A stretch of DNA of 64,000 nt, taken from assembly GCA_936440205.1 (NCBI GenBank), contig OW387135.1, positions 28,498,792-28,562,791 on the forward strand. Reading direction: 5' to 3'. The notes beneath the pieces were generated by a model. That model worked only from the letters and a program-made list of their open reading frames with translations, ran no database searches and was not told the origin of the DNA. How positions within the stretch are numbered: position 1 is the stretch's first letter; the number at the start of each line of letters is the position of its first letter. The position numbers were made by a program, and so were the translations under genes. This DNA comes from Lepidonotus clava (Eukaryota; Annelida; Polychaeta; Phyllodocida; Polynoidae). Of the stretch, positions 1-12,847 are shown in pieces.

Positions 1-155
1 TCTTTCCTTATTAGTAAATGTATAGTTACATTAAAATGTAAATTAAGTACATCAGCTCAAATGGCCCACCAAACAAAACACGTGTTTTTACCAGTTTACC
101 ATGTGTTCAATTCGTGTAATATTGGTGTTGTGGTAATGTCCGTGCACTGTCAGTA

Positions 156-294
156 GAGAGGTTTAGATATTGGCCCACGTCAACATCAACGTGACGCGTG
201 ACGTCACCAGTCTATACCATTTGCTACAGTATATTGACCTAGATTCGCCGTACCGTCACGTTCACGTCGACGTGGGCCAATAGCTAAACCTCTC
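156..294. mobile_element. Short TA-flanked inverted-repeat element (MITE)
   Basis: The two ends are inverted copies starting GAGAGGTTTAG and running about 26 bp with one mismatch. A TA dinucleotide lies on each side (154-155 and 295-296), as expected for Tc1/mariner-type insertion. There is no coding capacity. The interior is rich in ACGT and carries a TGACGTCA palindrome, identical to a cAMP-response element core. Family assignment beyond 'TA MITE' is inference. Confidence 0.75.
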
Positions 295-484
295 TAATAT
301 CTTAGTAGGTTTTACTATGAGTTTTTGCAGATATGTCCATTTCCTGAGTACAGCATCACTTATGTTATTGACAAAATCATATATCCATAATGGAAACTTT
401 AATTTTACATATTTTAGTGTCAAAAACTCATGTCAAAAACAAGTTGGAAACACCAGAAATGTGATCCACAGAATCCTAAGCATA

Positions 485-864
485 ACTTAAAGGGAGCCAA
501 AAGCAATGCAGGGTCAAAATTATGCAAATTCTGTTAACTATTGAAATATATTCTATGGCCATAGCCTAGCCCTGTGGTAAAATATAAACTGTGAATACAG
601 ACTCAAACTACATTAAAAATACATTAAAACTCATCCCAGGTCAATTTTGGTGACCCACCAAAATTGGTTTGTTTACAAACATTGTTGTTTTCAGGCATAC
701 ATGGCATGGGTTTTAGGGAATTTAAGGGAAATTATAGCTAGTTTTCATGATTTATACAGTACCAATGGCTAAAGTTAGGCTCTTAGAATGTATTTTCATA
801 GTTATTTGAGTTTGCAAAATATTGACATATTTTGACACAATATTGCTTTTGGCTCCCTTTAAGT
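485..864. mobile_element. Inverted-repeat element with perfect 23-bp ends
   Basis: Bases 485-507 and 842-864 are perfect inverted copies (beginning ACTTAAAGGGAGCCAAAAGC). The 380-bp body has no protein-like frame. It appears to sit inside an older repeat, because the left flank (about 410-484) resembles sequence near 26,020-26,100. Confidence 0.75.
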
Positions 865-3717
865 CTAAAACGCGAGTTTCACTTCCTGGACTCCGTGTTC
901 CAGATGTCCTAAACTCGTGTCCGTGTTATCTGGGGCATACATCATTAAATAATCTTTCAATCTTCTCTATCACAACAACATTGAACATGAACTCTGATAA
1001 TACATTATATATCCCTAGCCTCCTTGAATTTGCTTAGTTTACTGTCCATTCCATTACACTCCAAGCTTATAGCAAACTCTATATAGCACCCTTGTAGGCC
1101 TATATTGTTCTTTTACATGGCGTACCTCATGTTGTAAGGGAAACGTGCGTTAGATTTGTAACAGATCAAGCCTTCTTTTTGCAGGGGCAGATTTCGAGGC
1201 CCCTTCCCCCATTTCTAATATGTCAGTCAGTCAGAAGTATTTCTTTTGAAATCATAAATCCAACACCGATTTCTTTTTGTGCGGAGCGCTTGGATCCCTG
1301 CGACAGTTTGAGCACAGGTACTCTGAAGAATAAATTAACATAGACTTCATGATTTGGCTCAGATATTAAAGCCCGGTTTACACATACAGGAAACCAAAAT
1401 TACGTCAATGGTTACGATAGTGACGGGGGAGAACTAGGACAGAATTTTAGAAAATAAGATGTAAAGCCTAGATAAGAACATATAATTCGTGGAAATATTG
1501 TCGGGGCTGTCGGGACTGTCATCAAGCCTAGAATAGCTGTTATCCTGTAACAATTTTGATGGACTGTGTAAAGAAGACCCTTTTGCTGTCACAGTGAGCC
1601 ATAGAACGTTACCGATCGTAACAATGTGCACTTTGATCGTTGTTGGGCAATTTTTTTCACACACAAATAAAATCAAGTTAATTAGATCGCTGTAAACCAG
1701 CTAAATATTGCCCTACAGTGTCCTGCCATGCATCAATTTACAGAATTCAATTTGATCCAATAGGAAAGTTGATTTCCTATTTCGGTCTTAGTATATTTTC
1801 AACTATGAATACGGTGTTCAAAATGCTAACTGAGAAAGATAGTTCCACTTACAATGAAATGTCCTCTATAATCCAACAGACGAAGCTTCGTACAGTAATG
1901 TAGGAATGCCGACCCTCTCTGGGAATCGTCCTCCATCTTCAATATAAAGGATAGCAGTATTCTGGTATTACTGTCTATATTGGCAAGATTCTCTTTAACT
2001 CGAGATCAACCGATCTATTGCTACCAAAATTGCTTTCAAAGTATGTAAACCAATTACATGTAGATTTAAAGAAAATGTCTACCAATGAAGGGCTAACGAT
2101 TGCTTACCAGTCACACCCGAGGTTGTTCTAACCCAGTCTAGACGCGACGATGGAAGACCATAGATTGGCATCATCGCCCTATCTGTGCGGAAATAGAAAC
2201 GTCCATACTGTATATGAGCGATTCAATGGACTGTGCATGCATATTTGGATTTCAAAATCGTAATTAGAGATAGGTTAGATCATAGACATGTACTTCAGGT
2301 TGTTCAATATTAGATGTGGCTATTTCTATAATATTGAAGTGAGTTTCAATTGAATGTCCATGTTTGTGTCTTTTTAAAACAATACCATGTATTTCTTGCA
2401 CAATAAGCCCATCCCAGTTTACAGCAACTATAAAGTTTACCATGAATTATTCTCAAATTTGCTTCTGTGCTTATTTCCTGAAGAAAGTTGCACAATACAA
2501 AATTAACCAAGCAATTTGGTTGACAGATCGCTCCTAAAATTTCTAAAATGTGACCTTACATTTCGGACTTTTCCCCATAGGAACCAATGGTAAAGCCTGT
2601 CAGTCCAACCTATAATGTCCAACTCTATTTTGCCCTGAAATACAGTATTTTGATTGGCTGGCAAACTGCAAATCTGCCAATTGATTAAATCTAAGAAATG
2701 ATAATGTTTTAGCATTACTTCGGGATATAGAAAAACACAATTCCTGCTTATTTAAGTAATCCCAAGTCTTGAATACAAGGACATCTATTTTGTCAAACCC
2801 TTGCCCAACCCCAGAATATACCGAAAGTGGGCGTATTTTCCCAACTACTCAATAAGATGGGCTGTAAAAGTTGTTCATTTTCTAAAACAAAAAGTAGTAA
2901 AACAAGACACATTTTGGCACATGTCTTTGGACTCCTTTTGAAGCAATGAATTTTCATTACCTGGCAATTGCCAGATCCTGCAGTTGGTCAACCGGGTGCT
3001 AGGTAAACGTGAAGTGTACTGGGCTCCATGACCACCTCGGCGCCTTCTAAATGCATATCTATACACCGCTGCAAGATTGAAATAGATAATTGAGTATGGG
3101 AATGTGAACCAACAATATTATACAGCAATTAACAAATATCTCCTTATAGCTCCACATATGGAAGGCACACCGCTATCACTCATAAGACAATTGTCGTTGT
3201 GGATTCCTTGACTTGTAAACAGAACGTTTTACACGAATTCTTTCTAAATTCTAAAGAGGTAAAATTGATGCACAAAACATTTAAAATCCCTTGTTTAGCC
3301 TAGACGATGCGTTCTGAACATCTTATTCCATGTATATTCATAGTTATTACACCTTAATAATAGAAAATTAACAGCTTCCACTTGATAGGCCCAGTCTAAA
3401 TAAAGAGGGGTGGGGACTCGTTCCTCGATCAGACGTATATTGGCATTAAGTCGAAAACATTCGCAAATCTTCAAAGGCAATAACATATCTGCGTAGTCCA
3501 AAGCTACCATTTATTGGGAACACATTATCATAAAATGTCAGGGGTGCCTAGAAATGGTATCCCTGACATATAGTGGAGCAATCCCTTTTGACCAGTAACT
3601 AGCATTGCCAGACATTTTCCAAGTTATCGACATCTTTCAATACGATATTATCACTGGTCACATTGAATTATGCGAACGTATTCTTTAAACCAGAAAAGAC
3701 CAATCATTTCGTCCATT
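865..3717. other. Intergenic stretch without recognised genes
   Basis: I see no credible exon, RNA gene or long open frame. A short fragment near 1,182-1,230 starts CAGGGGCAGATTT and resembles the G-rich element family seen elsewhere in the window. The rest is unassigned AT-rich DNA. Bases 3,870-6,800 and 6,967-8,450 look the same. Confidence 0.5.
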
Positions 3718-3869
3718 TCCAGAGGGGGGAGGGATGTGTAACCACAGAACAATTAAACTAAAATTCTGGTCGTTTTTTAAATGTACAATTCGACCCAAAA
3801 CTCATTAAGGTAAAATCAGTATTTCTATTAGCGCGCCTCCCCTTTTTCAAAATTCTGAATCCGCCAATG
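3718..3869. mobile_element. G-rich short element, diverged copy
   Basis: A G-rich left end, an AT-rich middle and a C-rich right end close with the diagnostic AATCCGCCAATG. The right half resembles the copy at 50,310-50,482, sharing a run around AATTAAGGTAAAAT. It is probably a hAT-like MITE, but the left boundary is approximate. Confidence 0.5.
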
Positions 3870-6800
3870 AATTGACCTGTTTCCACCGAATAATTCTGAG
3901 GGGACAATAGTGGATGTGAGCGACGCCCAACGATTCAGTGTTTTGATAAAGGGCAATACCAATATCCGATAAAACTTTCAGATGTGAGATATATAACACA
4001 TCCGTAACTCCGGCCCCAAACTGAATAAGAAAAGCATCGGCTTTTTTTAAACAATTGAATTCGCAAAGAAAAACAAACGACAGTAAATTATAAAGATAAG
4101 AAGAACTATCTCCAATGAGATTTTCAGCTTAAAAGAAGGTTAGTTAATGGCGTATCAGGGAATTCTTTTACTAGTGTATGTTTCGTTGTTTTCAGTATTT
4201 CCTCGTAGCGATAAGATTATGCGACGGACCACAGGGGTCGTCCGATATCATGCTCATTATCTATACGGGCTTTTTAAAAAAATGGCCAGTGATATGATAA
4301 AATTCTGGTCGGATTTCCTTCAATTAGATACCGTCGGGACCACCTACTATCTCTGCAGGATATAGTTAACGTCATTATCCTCCACTAGGTAGGGGTACCG
4401 TTCTTACCGCTCCCACTAGGCAGACAATGTGTCCGCCATTTCTTTAAACACATCACGACCGGCAAAAGTGGTGGTGACCATCGGTTTTCGGTTATAATGC
4501 ATGAATTATTTATGAAAATTCGTTGCAGTGCAACATACCCTCTACGCACGACAATCCCTTATTGAGAAATCAGTCAGAAATTGGTCAGATTTTGAGATTT
4601 TATATCGAAGGCACAGGGCCTACACACATCGACGTACGAATGTGTCAACCCTGGAGGTGTCATAGATCCAAACAAAGAAATTCTTTATCTAATAACTCTG
4701 ACAATGTTGTAGATGTATGGACGATGTGTTGAGGCTCAGTCAAGGGCTAGGCATGCATGTTTGACAACATTGTCATTGTTGATTTTTGAATATGATATGA
4801 ACTTGAACATGAGACGCATGCATACACGAATCTGATATACTTACGACGGGCCATATTGTTATGGGTAGTGACGTCATGACTATTTACTTTTACATAAATT
4901 ATAATTAGTTAGTGACTCTCAGATAACTTTTTAAGATGATAAATTAGAGATTTTTTTTATCATCATTATTATATTATTATTATCATTCGGACAAAAACAG
5001 TTCGGAAGTTTTAAAGTTTCATCGAGACCAACAGCGATGTTGCGGAACGAATGTTCAGCACACGCAGCCTCGATATCACTTTCGATAACCTGTGAAAATT
5101 AACTGCCTTTTTCGTTATCTTATCAGCTGTCATTAATAGCCTCCAATCCTATACAGTAGTTTCTTGGAATTTTTAAGGACCCTTGGAGTCGGCCTACTTG
5201 TGCTATCAAATAAAGTATTAGCGTTAACGCATGATTGAAATCGTTTCGTCACATAACCATGGCAGTGGTTTTGATATCGTCCATTATCCAGGGATTTCCC
5301 CAGGACAAAACCGGATGTTCATAAACCCCAGATTTCATAAGAAACTTATCGGAATCTAATTACTGAATATTTTCCTATTTCAAACATAATTTTGACTTTC
5401 TTTGTAGACAAAATACCGTTTGTTCAGACCCGGTCGTCACCTGGTAACAGCCGGCTAAACGTGCATGGTGAACTCCTGTCATAGACAAAAGCCCCATAAT
5501 ACTCTGGAGTTGAATATTGCGAGCTCTACAAAACTTCTTTTTTCATGGATCGACCTTTTCAGAATTCTAGTTAAACTAAATAGCAATGTATTTTTTGGGG
5601 GGAAGGCTCATTGTTAAAAAAAAAAGACACCCGGGCAGTAGGAATAACAATTACCTATTTGGGCGAGGGAGAACACTATATTTTACCATGTGTCTAGTCA
5701 TGTATTAAAGGTTTAAAGAACAGAGATTTCAAAAAAGTGGAGGGGGGCTTATGTAAAAAAATATATAAAAAAATTAGGCGCCCCGTCCATGGTATAGAAT
5801 TTTATATTTAAACAAGGTAAATTTGGCAAAAACGACCATTTTCCTTTAAATGAACATGATGTCAATATGATAATTTGTAAGAAATTGCCAACTGAGAATC
5901 CAAATTGCTCAGTAACTACCACAAGCCGGTTTTAACCATTCGATTTTTTATTATTGCAATATGGCCGAGTACATTTACAATCTTTCATGGAAAAAGCGCG
6001 ACCACGTCAAAGGTGACAGCGTACGTCTGTGCTAAGGTTAACGTTCTCGTTCAGAATTTTTGGGGGTTAGAAAATGGCAGGTGGTAAGTGGTAGTCAAAT
6101 TGCAAATAATTGGTCCTGAAAGGATGTCATGTACGGTTTTAACCAGGAAATTCGATCAATGTCGACACTGAATGCCAAAGTCGGTTTCTTTCTTCTTTTT
6201 TAACAGTAAGATAAAGATACACTAGGGAGGTATATGACGTTTTTGTGTTGGGCGCATTAAAGTGTTCAGTTTTCTCTATATATGAGAGATGTATTGATAT
6301 ATCATACACAACAAAAGTTGTTCATAATTATATATTTTACCATATTGGCTATACAAATTTTGATAAAAAATTCTGTGAGAAACAGGCCGTGAGAAATGAA
6401 CTTATATTTCTAAATTCTTAATCTTTCAATCCAGACTTCTTACAGAATACTGCTTCAAATGCTAAGAAACTTCTCAGGTATGACTCAATCGGTCTCAAAC
6501 TGTTTATTTATGTCCTAGGGAATATAATATATATAGTACATTTGGATTTTTCAAATACTTTCTTTATTATTTACGTCGTTTAGTATTAACTAAGACCTAA
6601 ACCACAATCGTGAGACAATCATGCTTTAGGAAGAACGTTTTTGACATAGATGAGAAGTTTCATAATTGTTGAGGTATTCATATCAAGTGAGAAATCCGTG
6701 TTCAAAACATGAAAGTTTCTTCCCCTTTTCATATTCGATTTCCAAATTGAATAAGATATTGATGTTACCATTCGATGGCTGAGGTATTTATTGATGTGAT

Positions 6801-6966
6801 CACTGGCGGATCTAGACTTTTGAAAACGGGGGGGGGGGGGGCGCTATTGGAAAAAAAATCCTTATTTGCTTTTCGGCCGAATTTTACATTAAAAAATCAC
6901 AAAATTTTCCGGGAAAAAGGGAGGGGCGCGCGCCCCCGCGCCCACCTCTGGATCCGCCAATGGTGA
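6801..6966. mobile_element. G-rich short element with TGGCGGATC ends
   Basis: The ends are CACTGGCGGATCTAG on the left and CTGGATCCGCCAATG on the right, which are inverted copies. The interior has a poly-G run followed by an AT-rich core. This is one of the best preserved members of a family found at least seven times in the window. No clean target duplication could be read. Confidence 0.65.
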
Positions 6967-8452
6967 TCTACAATATGTGTAACAATAGAGAAAAATAGCA
7001 GTTATCAGCTTACATGCACAACTAGTTAAACAGAAATACTCAGTCATTTGCCCGCAATCATAGTTCTTAATGATCAAAGCTGAAACAACGATCATTCAGT
7101 ATTGAGATCAGAAGATCCACAGGGCGTGAGGCCTATGTTGCCATACTATCCTGAAGGGTTCGGCTCCTGAACAGTATTCGAAAGTTTTTTAAGAATACTC
7201 AAAAGAAGGAGTGGGACATACAGCCAGTAAATATACACCTCGCTCTATTTTCGTGTAACTTTAACTAATGTGAATCCCATTGCGAATCCAAGACCCCAAG
7301 CTAATACCATCGAAATTCTAAGACCCAACGCGAATCATTATTTTTATAGTACGATTCGTATTAGTTCTCAGGATTCGCAGTTGCTATTCGCATTAGCCAT
7401 CAGCGAAAATAAAATGACAAACACTAATCAAACAACACGATCACTGTGCTATATACGTTCTTTGCAACATTATGAATCTGACTAACATTTCATTATTATA
7501 AGTCTGAGGTCTTGAATATCTAAATTGTACCACATGGGGAATCTATTATCAAAGTACATACACAAAAGTGTATGTACTCTGAAAATGGATTACCCATATG
7601 GTAGTGTAGGTTAGCTCAGGCCATCCTTCATAGCTTACATGATGATTCCAACCAATTCCTTTCATTAAATGTTAGTAACTAAAACTACGTAAATGATTCT
7701 CACCTTAATGTGGATTCCAAAAGACATTCTGGATGTATATTAAGCTGCACTTCTCTCTACAGTCTGTGGACGATTCACGCAAGGGGAACGAGTGACATCC
7801 TTATAATTATGTTAGACGATGACCTCAACAAATACAGTATTTCTGGCTGATCTATATCCTCACAACATAGTTGCGGTAGTACATGAAACTCGTGGTACTA
7901 ACTGAATTCTTTTTATTTATGGACTGAGTGTGCCCATTAAATTTTAGTTTCATATTAGTTCAGCTTAGTTCTATATTTCTATTGGTCTAATGGACAGTAT
8001 GATTAATACATTCAAAGTTGTTAACTGGAACAGCTATAACTTCCTTGGTTGCTATTCATCTGTATTGCCAAAGTCCATGAGACCGTGACGTGTTGCATAC
8101 ATATAGATATGTGTGCTAGCTACAGAAATACTCAAGAAAAGAAACTTTGTGTAGGAACACGTCTTACTTCTAATATTCACAAGGCCAGATCCTGTTGAAC
8201 CCGATAGTAAGTAAAACTATTCCTATAATAATCAATAACCAATAGCAGGCAGAGTTATTTATACATATACCTCCAAAATGGGACAGATCAAAGTTTCATA
8301 AGGTATTATATCAATCTCGCCTTTTTTTCTAAAGAAAGAAGCAGCGATATACCAACAAAGTAGGTGGTGCTATAAAATGCTTTTGTCAATTTCAGAAAAG
8401 GGATCCTCTTAGCATTGATTTCATGTACAGGTTTCTCAGATACCTAGATTAA

Positions 8453-8470
8453 CATCCTAGTGGTAGGACG
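8453..8470. repeat. Stray copy of the CGTCCTAC palindrome motif
   Basis: An 18-bp imperfect palindrome (CATCCTAGTGGTAGGACG) matches the subterminal motif of the TTAA element at 21,145-22,152. The surroundings share little else, so it may be a decayed end. Confidence 0.5.
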
Positions 8471-9089
8471 CCTTTACTATGGGTTTTGTGCTAGGCCTAC
8501 TTGTTGAAGTTAGTCAAAATATGAATACAATCTAAAATCCTAGAGAACGTAAATATAACCTCAACACCTTGTACTGACGCAGGTGGCCAGTCCATGTTTG
8601 GGCAGCAAGGCGTGAGCTTTAGAAGCGCACGTGTAAGCCATGTTTCACTTTGACAGTAGTGAAATGGGGGAGGAGTCACGGTGTGATGTACCACCTATTA
8701 ATAATGTGTTCCGCTCTCAGTCAGCCAGAGTTAGCTGTAAACGCTGTGTGAGTAACATCCAGGGAAGGTTGGACCTTTAACCTGCAGTCTTGGTTCTGGA
8801 TTGAGGCATAGAAATTGTGTTAGAGAGCGGAGCGTTGGCTGAATATGTTTGAGGGGATTCCTACCTCGGGACTGATCATGATCAATCGAGTTCTTGTCAC
8901 AGAACGACTATACACTGTATAATAAACAACAATATCCTTTCAAGTGAGTGTTCATGTCTTACATGATATTGAACTATGATTATGTATTAGACAACAGCAG
9001 TCGACAGGAGGGAGACTGCGTATGGAGCTAGTTATTATCTACGACTTTTTACAATTACTACAGCATACTACTAATAACAAGATAATTAA

Positions 9090-9995
9090 CCTCTATAGTT
9101 CAACCTATAGATCATGAAAACATTCCAAATAAGAACATAGACTATGCAACATCATGTTGCCATGATAACACATAATGAGGTAATTTGACAAAAACAGGTG
9201 ATAGAAAATTTGAAAAGTCAATTTATTTTTTTCCTATCATAAAATAAATATTTTGGGACAAAACTTGAATTTTAGATAGATCTTATGGAGTTACATGTGT
9301 ACATACTAATTTTTATTCAAATCAAACAATAATGTCCAGAGATATTAAGAATTCTCTTTTGCCATCCTACATGTAGGATGTTAGCAAAATCCACTGCCTT
9401 AAATTTGTGTCCTGCATCAATGTGGTTACCACATAATATAGCATGATTTTGAAGTTTTGTCATCACTTACTCACACATTTTGCATACAAAGTATGTAGTA
9501 GGCACCCATAGAAGTCCAGTTAATAGTACTTTAAAGCTCATTCTGATTATTAGAACACATTTTTATTTTGTCATAACTTTCTAATGACACTAAAAGGCAA
9601 ATAATTATAAATAACCAATAAATTGGGTTGTTGGTTACTATGGTAACCCAAAATATAAATACGAATTTATTATTTTGGATCCACTGAATGTGAATTTTAC
9701 AATGATTAGTGCGTTTCCATCAAATGGATTGCTAGAATACTTATTTCTGAAATCTATAATTAATTTATTTGTTATCATATATTTGCTACTGAAGCTCTTT
9801 TTAGCATTAGCAAAGGGTTAAATAATATATAAATTGCAGTAGTGGATTATGCTAGCGTCTTACATGTAGGACGCCCAATATCTCAAATTCTACTATAGAT
9901 AGAAACCTACAATTTTTAATGTGCTTATTATCTCATATATCGTACCAGATACAAGATATTTAGAGTTTTGGATCATGATTGGCACTTTAGTATGA
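9090..9995. mobile_element. Second, decayed copy of the palindrome-bearing TTAA element
   Basis: It contains CATCCTACATGTAGGATG at 9,363-9,380 and CGTCTTACATGTAGGACG at 9,856-9,873. They are about 493 bp apart and face each other as in the copy at 21,145-22,152 (485 bp). Sequence beside both palindromes also matches that copy (GTGGATTAT next to the second). The right end probably lies at a TTAA at 9,996. The left end is eroded; a TTAACC near 9,088 is a candidate. Confidence 0.6.
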
Positions 9996-10251
9996 TTAAT
10001 ACTCACTTTTCACTGATTACATTAACAGTAGACATAGACAAAGGTGACGTCAGGATTTACTAAACGAGGGTGTGAGTTAATAATTATAATCCATAACTTC
10101 TGGTTAAGAGCTGCGTCCCCAGACAAAGAGTTCAGAAACAAGGCGACATTCAGGTAGGATTATCATTTCTTTCATTTTTATTTTGGGGGTCCTGGGATGG
10201 TCTAGGTCGGAGTTCAGTTAGTACAACTAGGTTGGTGCATTAGGCTTAGGC

Positions 10252-12843
10252 CTATTCTTCAATATTGCCAGGGATCTCATTAGTTCCATAGTCCTTTATG
10301 GTTTTGATAAATTGTAAAACACTGAGGGATACAGAGGTGAATATCTCCACATTGCTTGCATCCATACTTGGTTTGACTTTTGGAAGCTTGTAGTTCATTT
10401 GAAAATCGTTTTTAACATACTCTGCACCAACTGCACCTAGCCATGTTATCAGGCATGCAACGGAAGGTGAGGCGGTCGTGTCCGGGAGCGGGTACATGAT
10501 TCTGCTGGCCTACATCAACATTACATTCGGTCAGTATCTCATGTACTAGAGACACAGAAAATTGACAAAGTTTGGCTTTTTTGTAGATAACATCGGCATT
10601 CAGTTTAATTAGTTTGATGATGAAAAAGAACAATTTTTTTTGCCATTTTCTTGATTTTCTTCCAAATGAATAATACGAGAAAAGCTTGTCGGCAAGATCG
10701 ACAACCCCCATGAATTTTGAGTAGTCTTGGATTGTTTTTGGGTAGGCTATTTCTTTTTTCTCCAAATTTCCCTTGTGCATTTCTGATTGTCCGTTTGGTC
10801 GTTACCATGTCTGTTCAATGCATGCTGGACAAAACATGGATTATCCTCTGATCTTTCCATGCAGTTAGAAGAATTTGCCCACATTTTGAAAAGATGGTTT
10901 GTCCTCTCTCCTTGAGATCTTCATGCTTGTTCACCATTAGTTTTTTTGGCAGTTCTGTCAGTTTTTGCGTAAGGTTCCGCACATTTAGGTCTTGTGTTTT
11001 AGTAGGCGTTCAATGGCTTGCACACTGGTGTAATAGTTGTCCACAAATATTCTGTATCCTTTTCCTTATATTTTTGCTCCTTTCAGTAGTGCCATTATCA
11101 CATTGTCCAGCAGATTGAAGGTGGTGGTTGCGGTTCTGCCAAAATAGGGTAGTACTTGGGAGACATAACCTGCAAGTATGTGGTGTTGGAAATAACATTA
11201 TATCATCATAATATTCATATATTTTTATTTATAGGCTGGGCACACAAATATATATGATTTTTTAAAAATCTTTTTTATTGATCATGCACATACTGTGCAA
11301 ACCAACCCAGAATACAGAAAACGGGCTGACTGCCTGGAAGTCTTTGTCTCTTCTGTCATAATTTTTAACTGGTTGAGCACTGATTTCCAGGTGGTGGGTA
11401 CCTGTCTACACACCTGAATACCTGTATGATGAATTGATTTATTGGATTATTCATATATTTAGTTATTTTTTGATTTTTTTGAAATATATTTGGGCTCAAC
11501 ATTTGGAGTAAATATCGAAGAGGCTATCTTGTTGAAATGATCAAATACCCATTGAACCATAGGCCCTGGATTCCTTCTCCTGTATGGTGGTGGTGGTGGT
11601 GGTGGTTGAGCTGAGGTGGAGGGCTGGGGGTCCGATGCTGCAGGCGTAGGCCTAGGATGCTGAGGATCAGGGTTGGCATTTTCCATATCTTCAAAGTGAA
11701 GGTGCCTTAGAAATGAATGTAATTTGAATAATAATTTAGATTAGTTGTTCATGTCGACATAAACATAAACAAAGATATTAAGAATGTATTGTACAAAGTA
11801 GAAGTAACATAGCATTATTTTTGATACCGTATTTTTTAGGCTTGATGACTTGAGAAAAAATGCCTACCAATAGGATGAGTTTGAATCGGTTTCTGCTCAT
11901 AACCTTGGCAAATATCGGGGTGGAAAGCTCAGGCATCTTTGACCAATAGTCCTTCAATGCTGGTTTTCTTATGATACCCATCAGGACGTCAAGGCAATAA
12001 ATTTTGCCATTTCAAGAGCTGTAGTAGGGGTCCATATATTCTTTTTTGGTCGACGACGTCCTATCTTTGGCCTGTCTCCTCCCTTAGCTTTTGCATACTG
12101 ATTTGTGAGTTCACACAGCCTAGTTACAAAGCCCATAGTGAAGAATAGCCTAAAGAAATCCAATACACTCTTGGTTTTCTCTAAATAAATTTCCGTGGTA
12201 GGTCCTGTAGTCTCATTGAATGGGTGCATTTCATCAGGTTTCGATATATTTTTATCAACCCGAATCCATCGCCTACAGCTGTCCGTTCTTTCATCAAGCC
12301 TAACGTTTGCAAGGGGGCGGTCATTGTCATCGTCCGAGGTTTCAGCCTGTTCATATTCTTCTTCCGTCTTATATGCATCACTATCAGACTCTTGAGTATT
12401 ATTTTCAAACTCTTGAGCATAATTTCCCTCATCAAACCCTATTTGTCTTACTGTAGCTAAGGGCAAATCGTCCTTCCAAGTATCACCCTCCGCCCAGAAA
12501 TCAACGTCTGAGTCCGTATCGGACTCCATGTTGACGGCGCTGGATGCAGTGCGTCCCGTTGACCCCCGACCTGATATTCATGCAGCAGAAAACATGGGTA
12601 GCCATGGTGTCCCCAAAACAAATTCATTGAAAAATGAGGACATGATATTCCTCTATATTTTGTGGAAAAATCTTCTATTTCCATGATGCTTTACTGTGAT
12701 TTTAACGAAGATTAGAAATTCTGCCGAGAAAAACTGCAAATTGTTGCATTTATGCTACTGGCATCTTTACGGTGGTATTGCATTTATGCAACTGGTGTCA
12801 AGAGTGCGGTGTTGCATTTATATGCAACTGTTGTCATGAAAGG
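10252..12843 (-). pseudogene. Broken piggyBac transposase gene
   Basis: Minus-strand frames show the piggyBac DDE transposase in order. An acidic N-terminus starts at 12,529 (MESDTDSDVDFW) and is followed by HPFNETTGPTTEIY and TPTTALEMAKFIALTS. Next come MGIIRKPALKDYWSKMPE (about 11,981-11,880), VFDHFNKIASSIFTP (about 11,560-11,510), VDNYYTSVQAIERLL (about 11,040) and YPKTIQDYSKFMGVVDLADK (about 10,750-10,690), then a C-terminal Cys-containing tail. Two catalytic-Asp neighbourhoods (VDNYYTS and GVVDLADK) survive. The region of the first Asp is not recognisable. The reading frame changes several times and stops occur, so no full transposase is encoded. A proline run from a GGT microsatellite at 11,584-11,606 interrupts it. 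The right end is CCCTTTCATGAC (minus sense) next to TTAA at 12,844-12,847. I could not find a left end. Confidence 0.85.
12741..12843. repeat. Three 35-bp subterminal repeats of the piggyBac element
   Basis: Three head-to-tail units of about 34-35 bp each contain TGCATTTATGCAACTG or a near copy. They end directly at GAAAGGG next to the TTAA. Tandem subterminal repeats inside piggyBac ends commonly bind the transposase; that role here is inference. Confidence 0.65.
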
Positions 12844-12847
12844 GTTA

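Noticed and set aside
9815-9825. AAAGGGTTAA as a piggyBac end
   Set aside because: It falls inside the decayed palindrome-bearing element, where the other copy reads AAAGAGTTAA, so it is coincidence.
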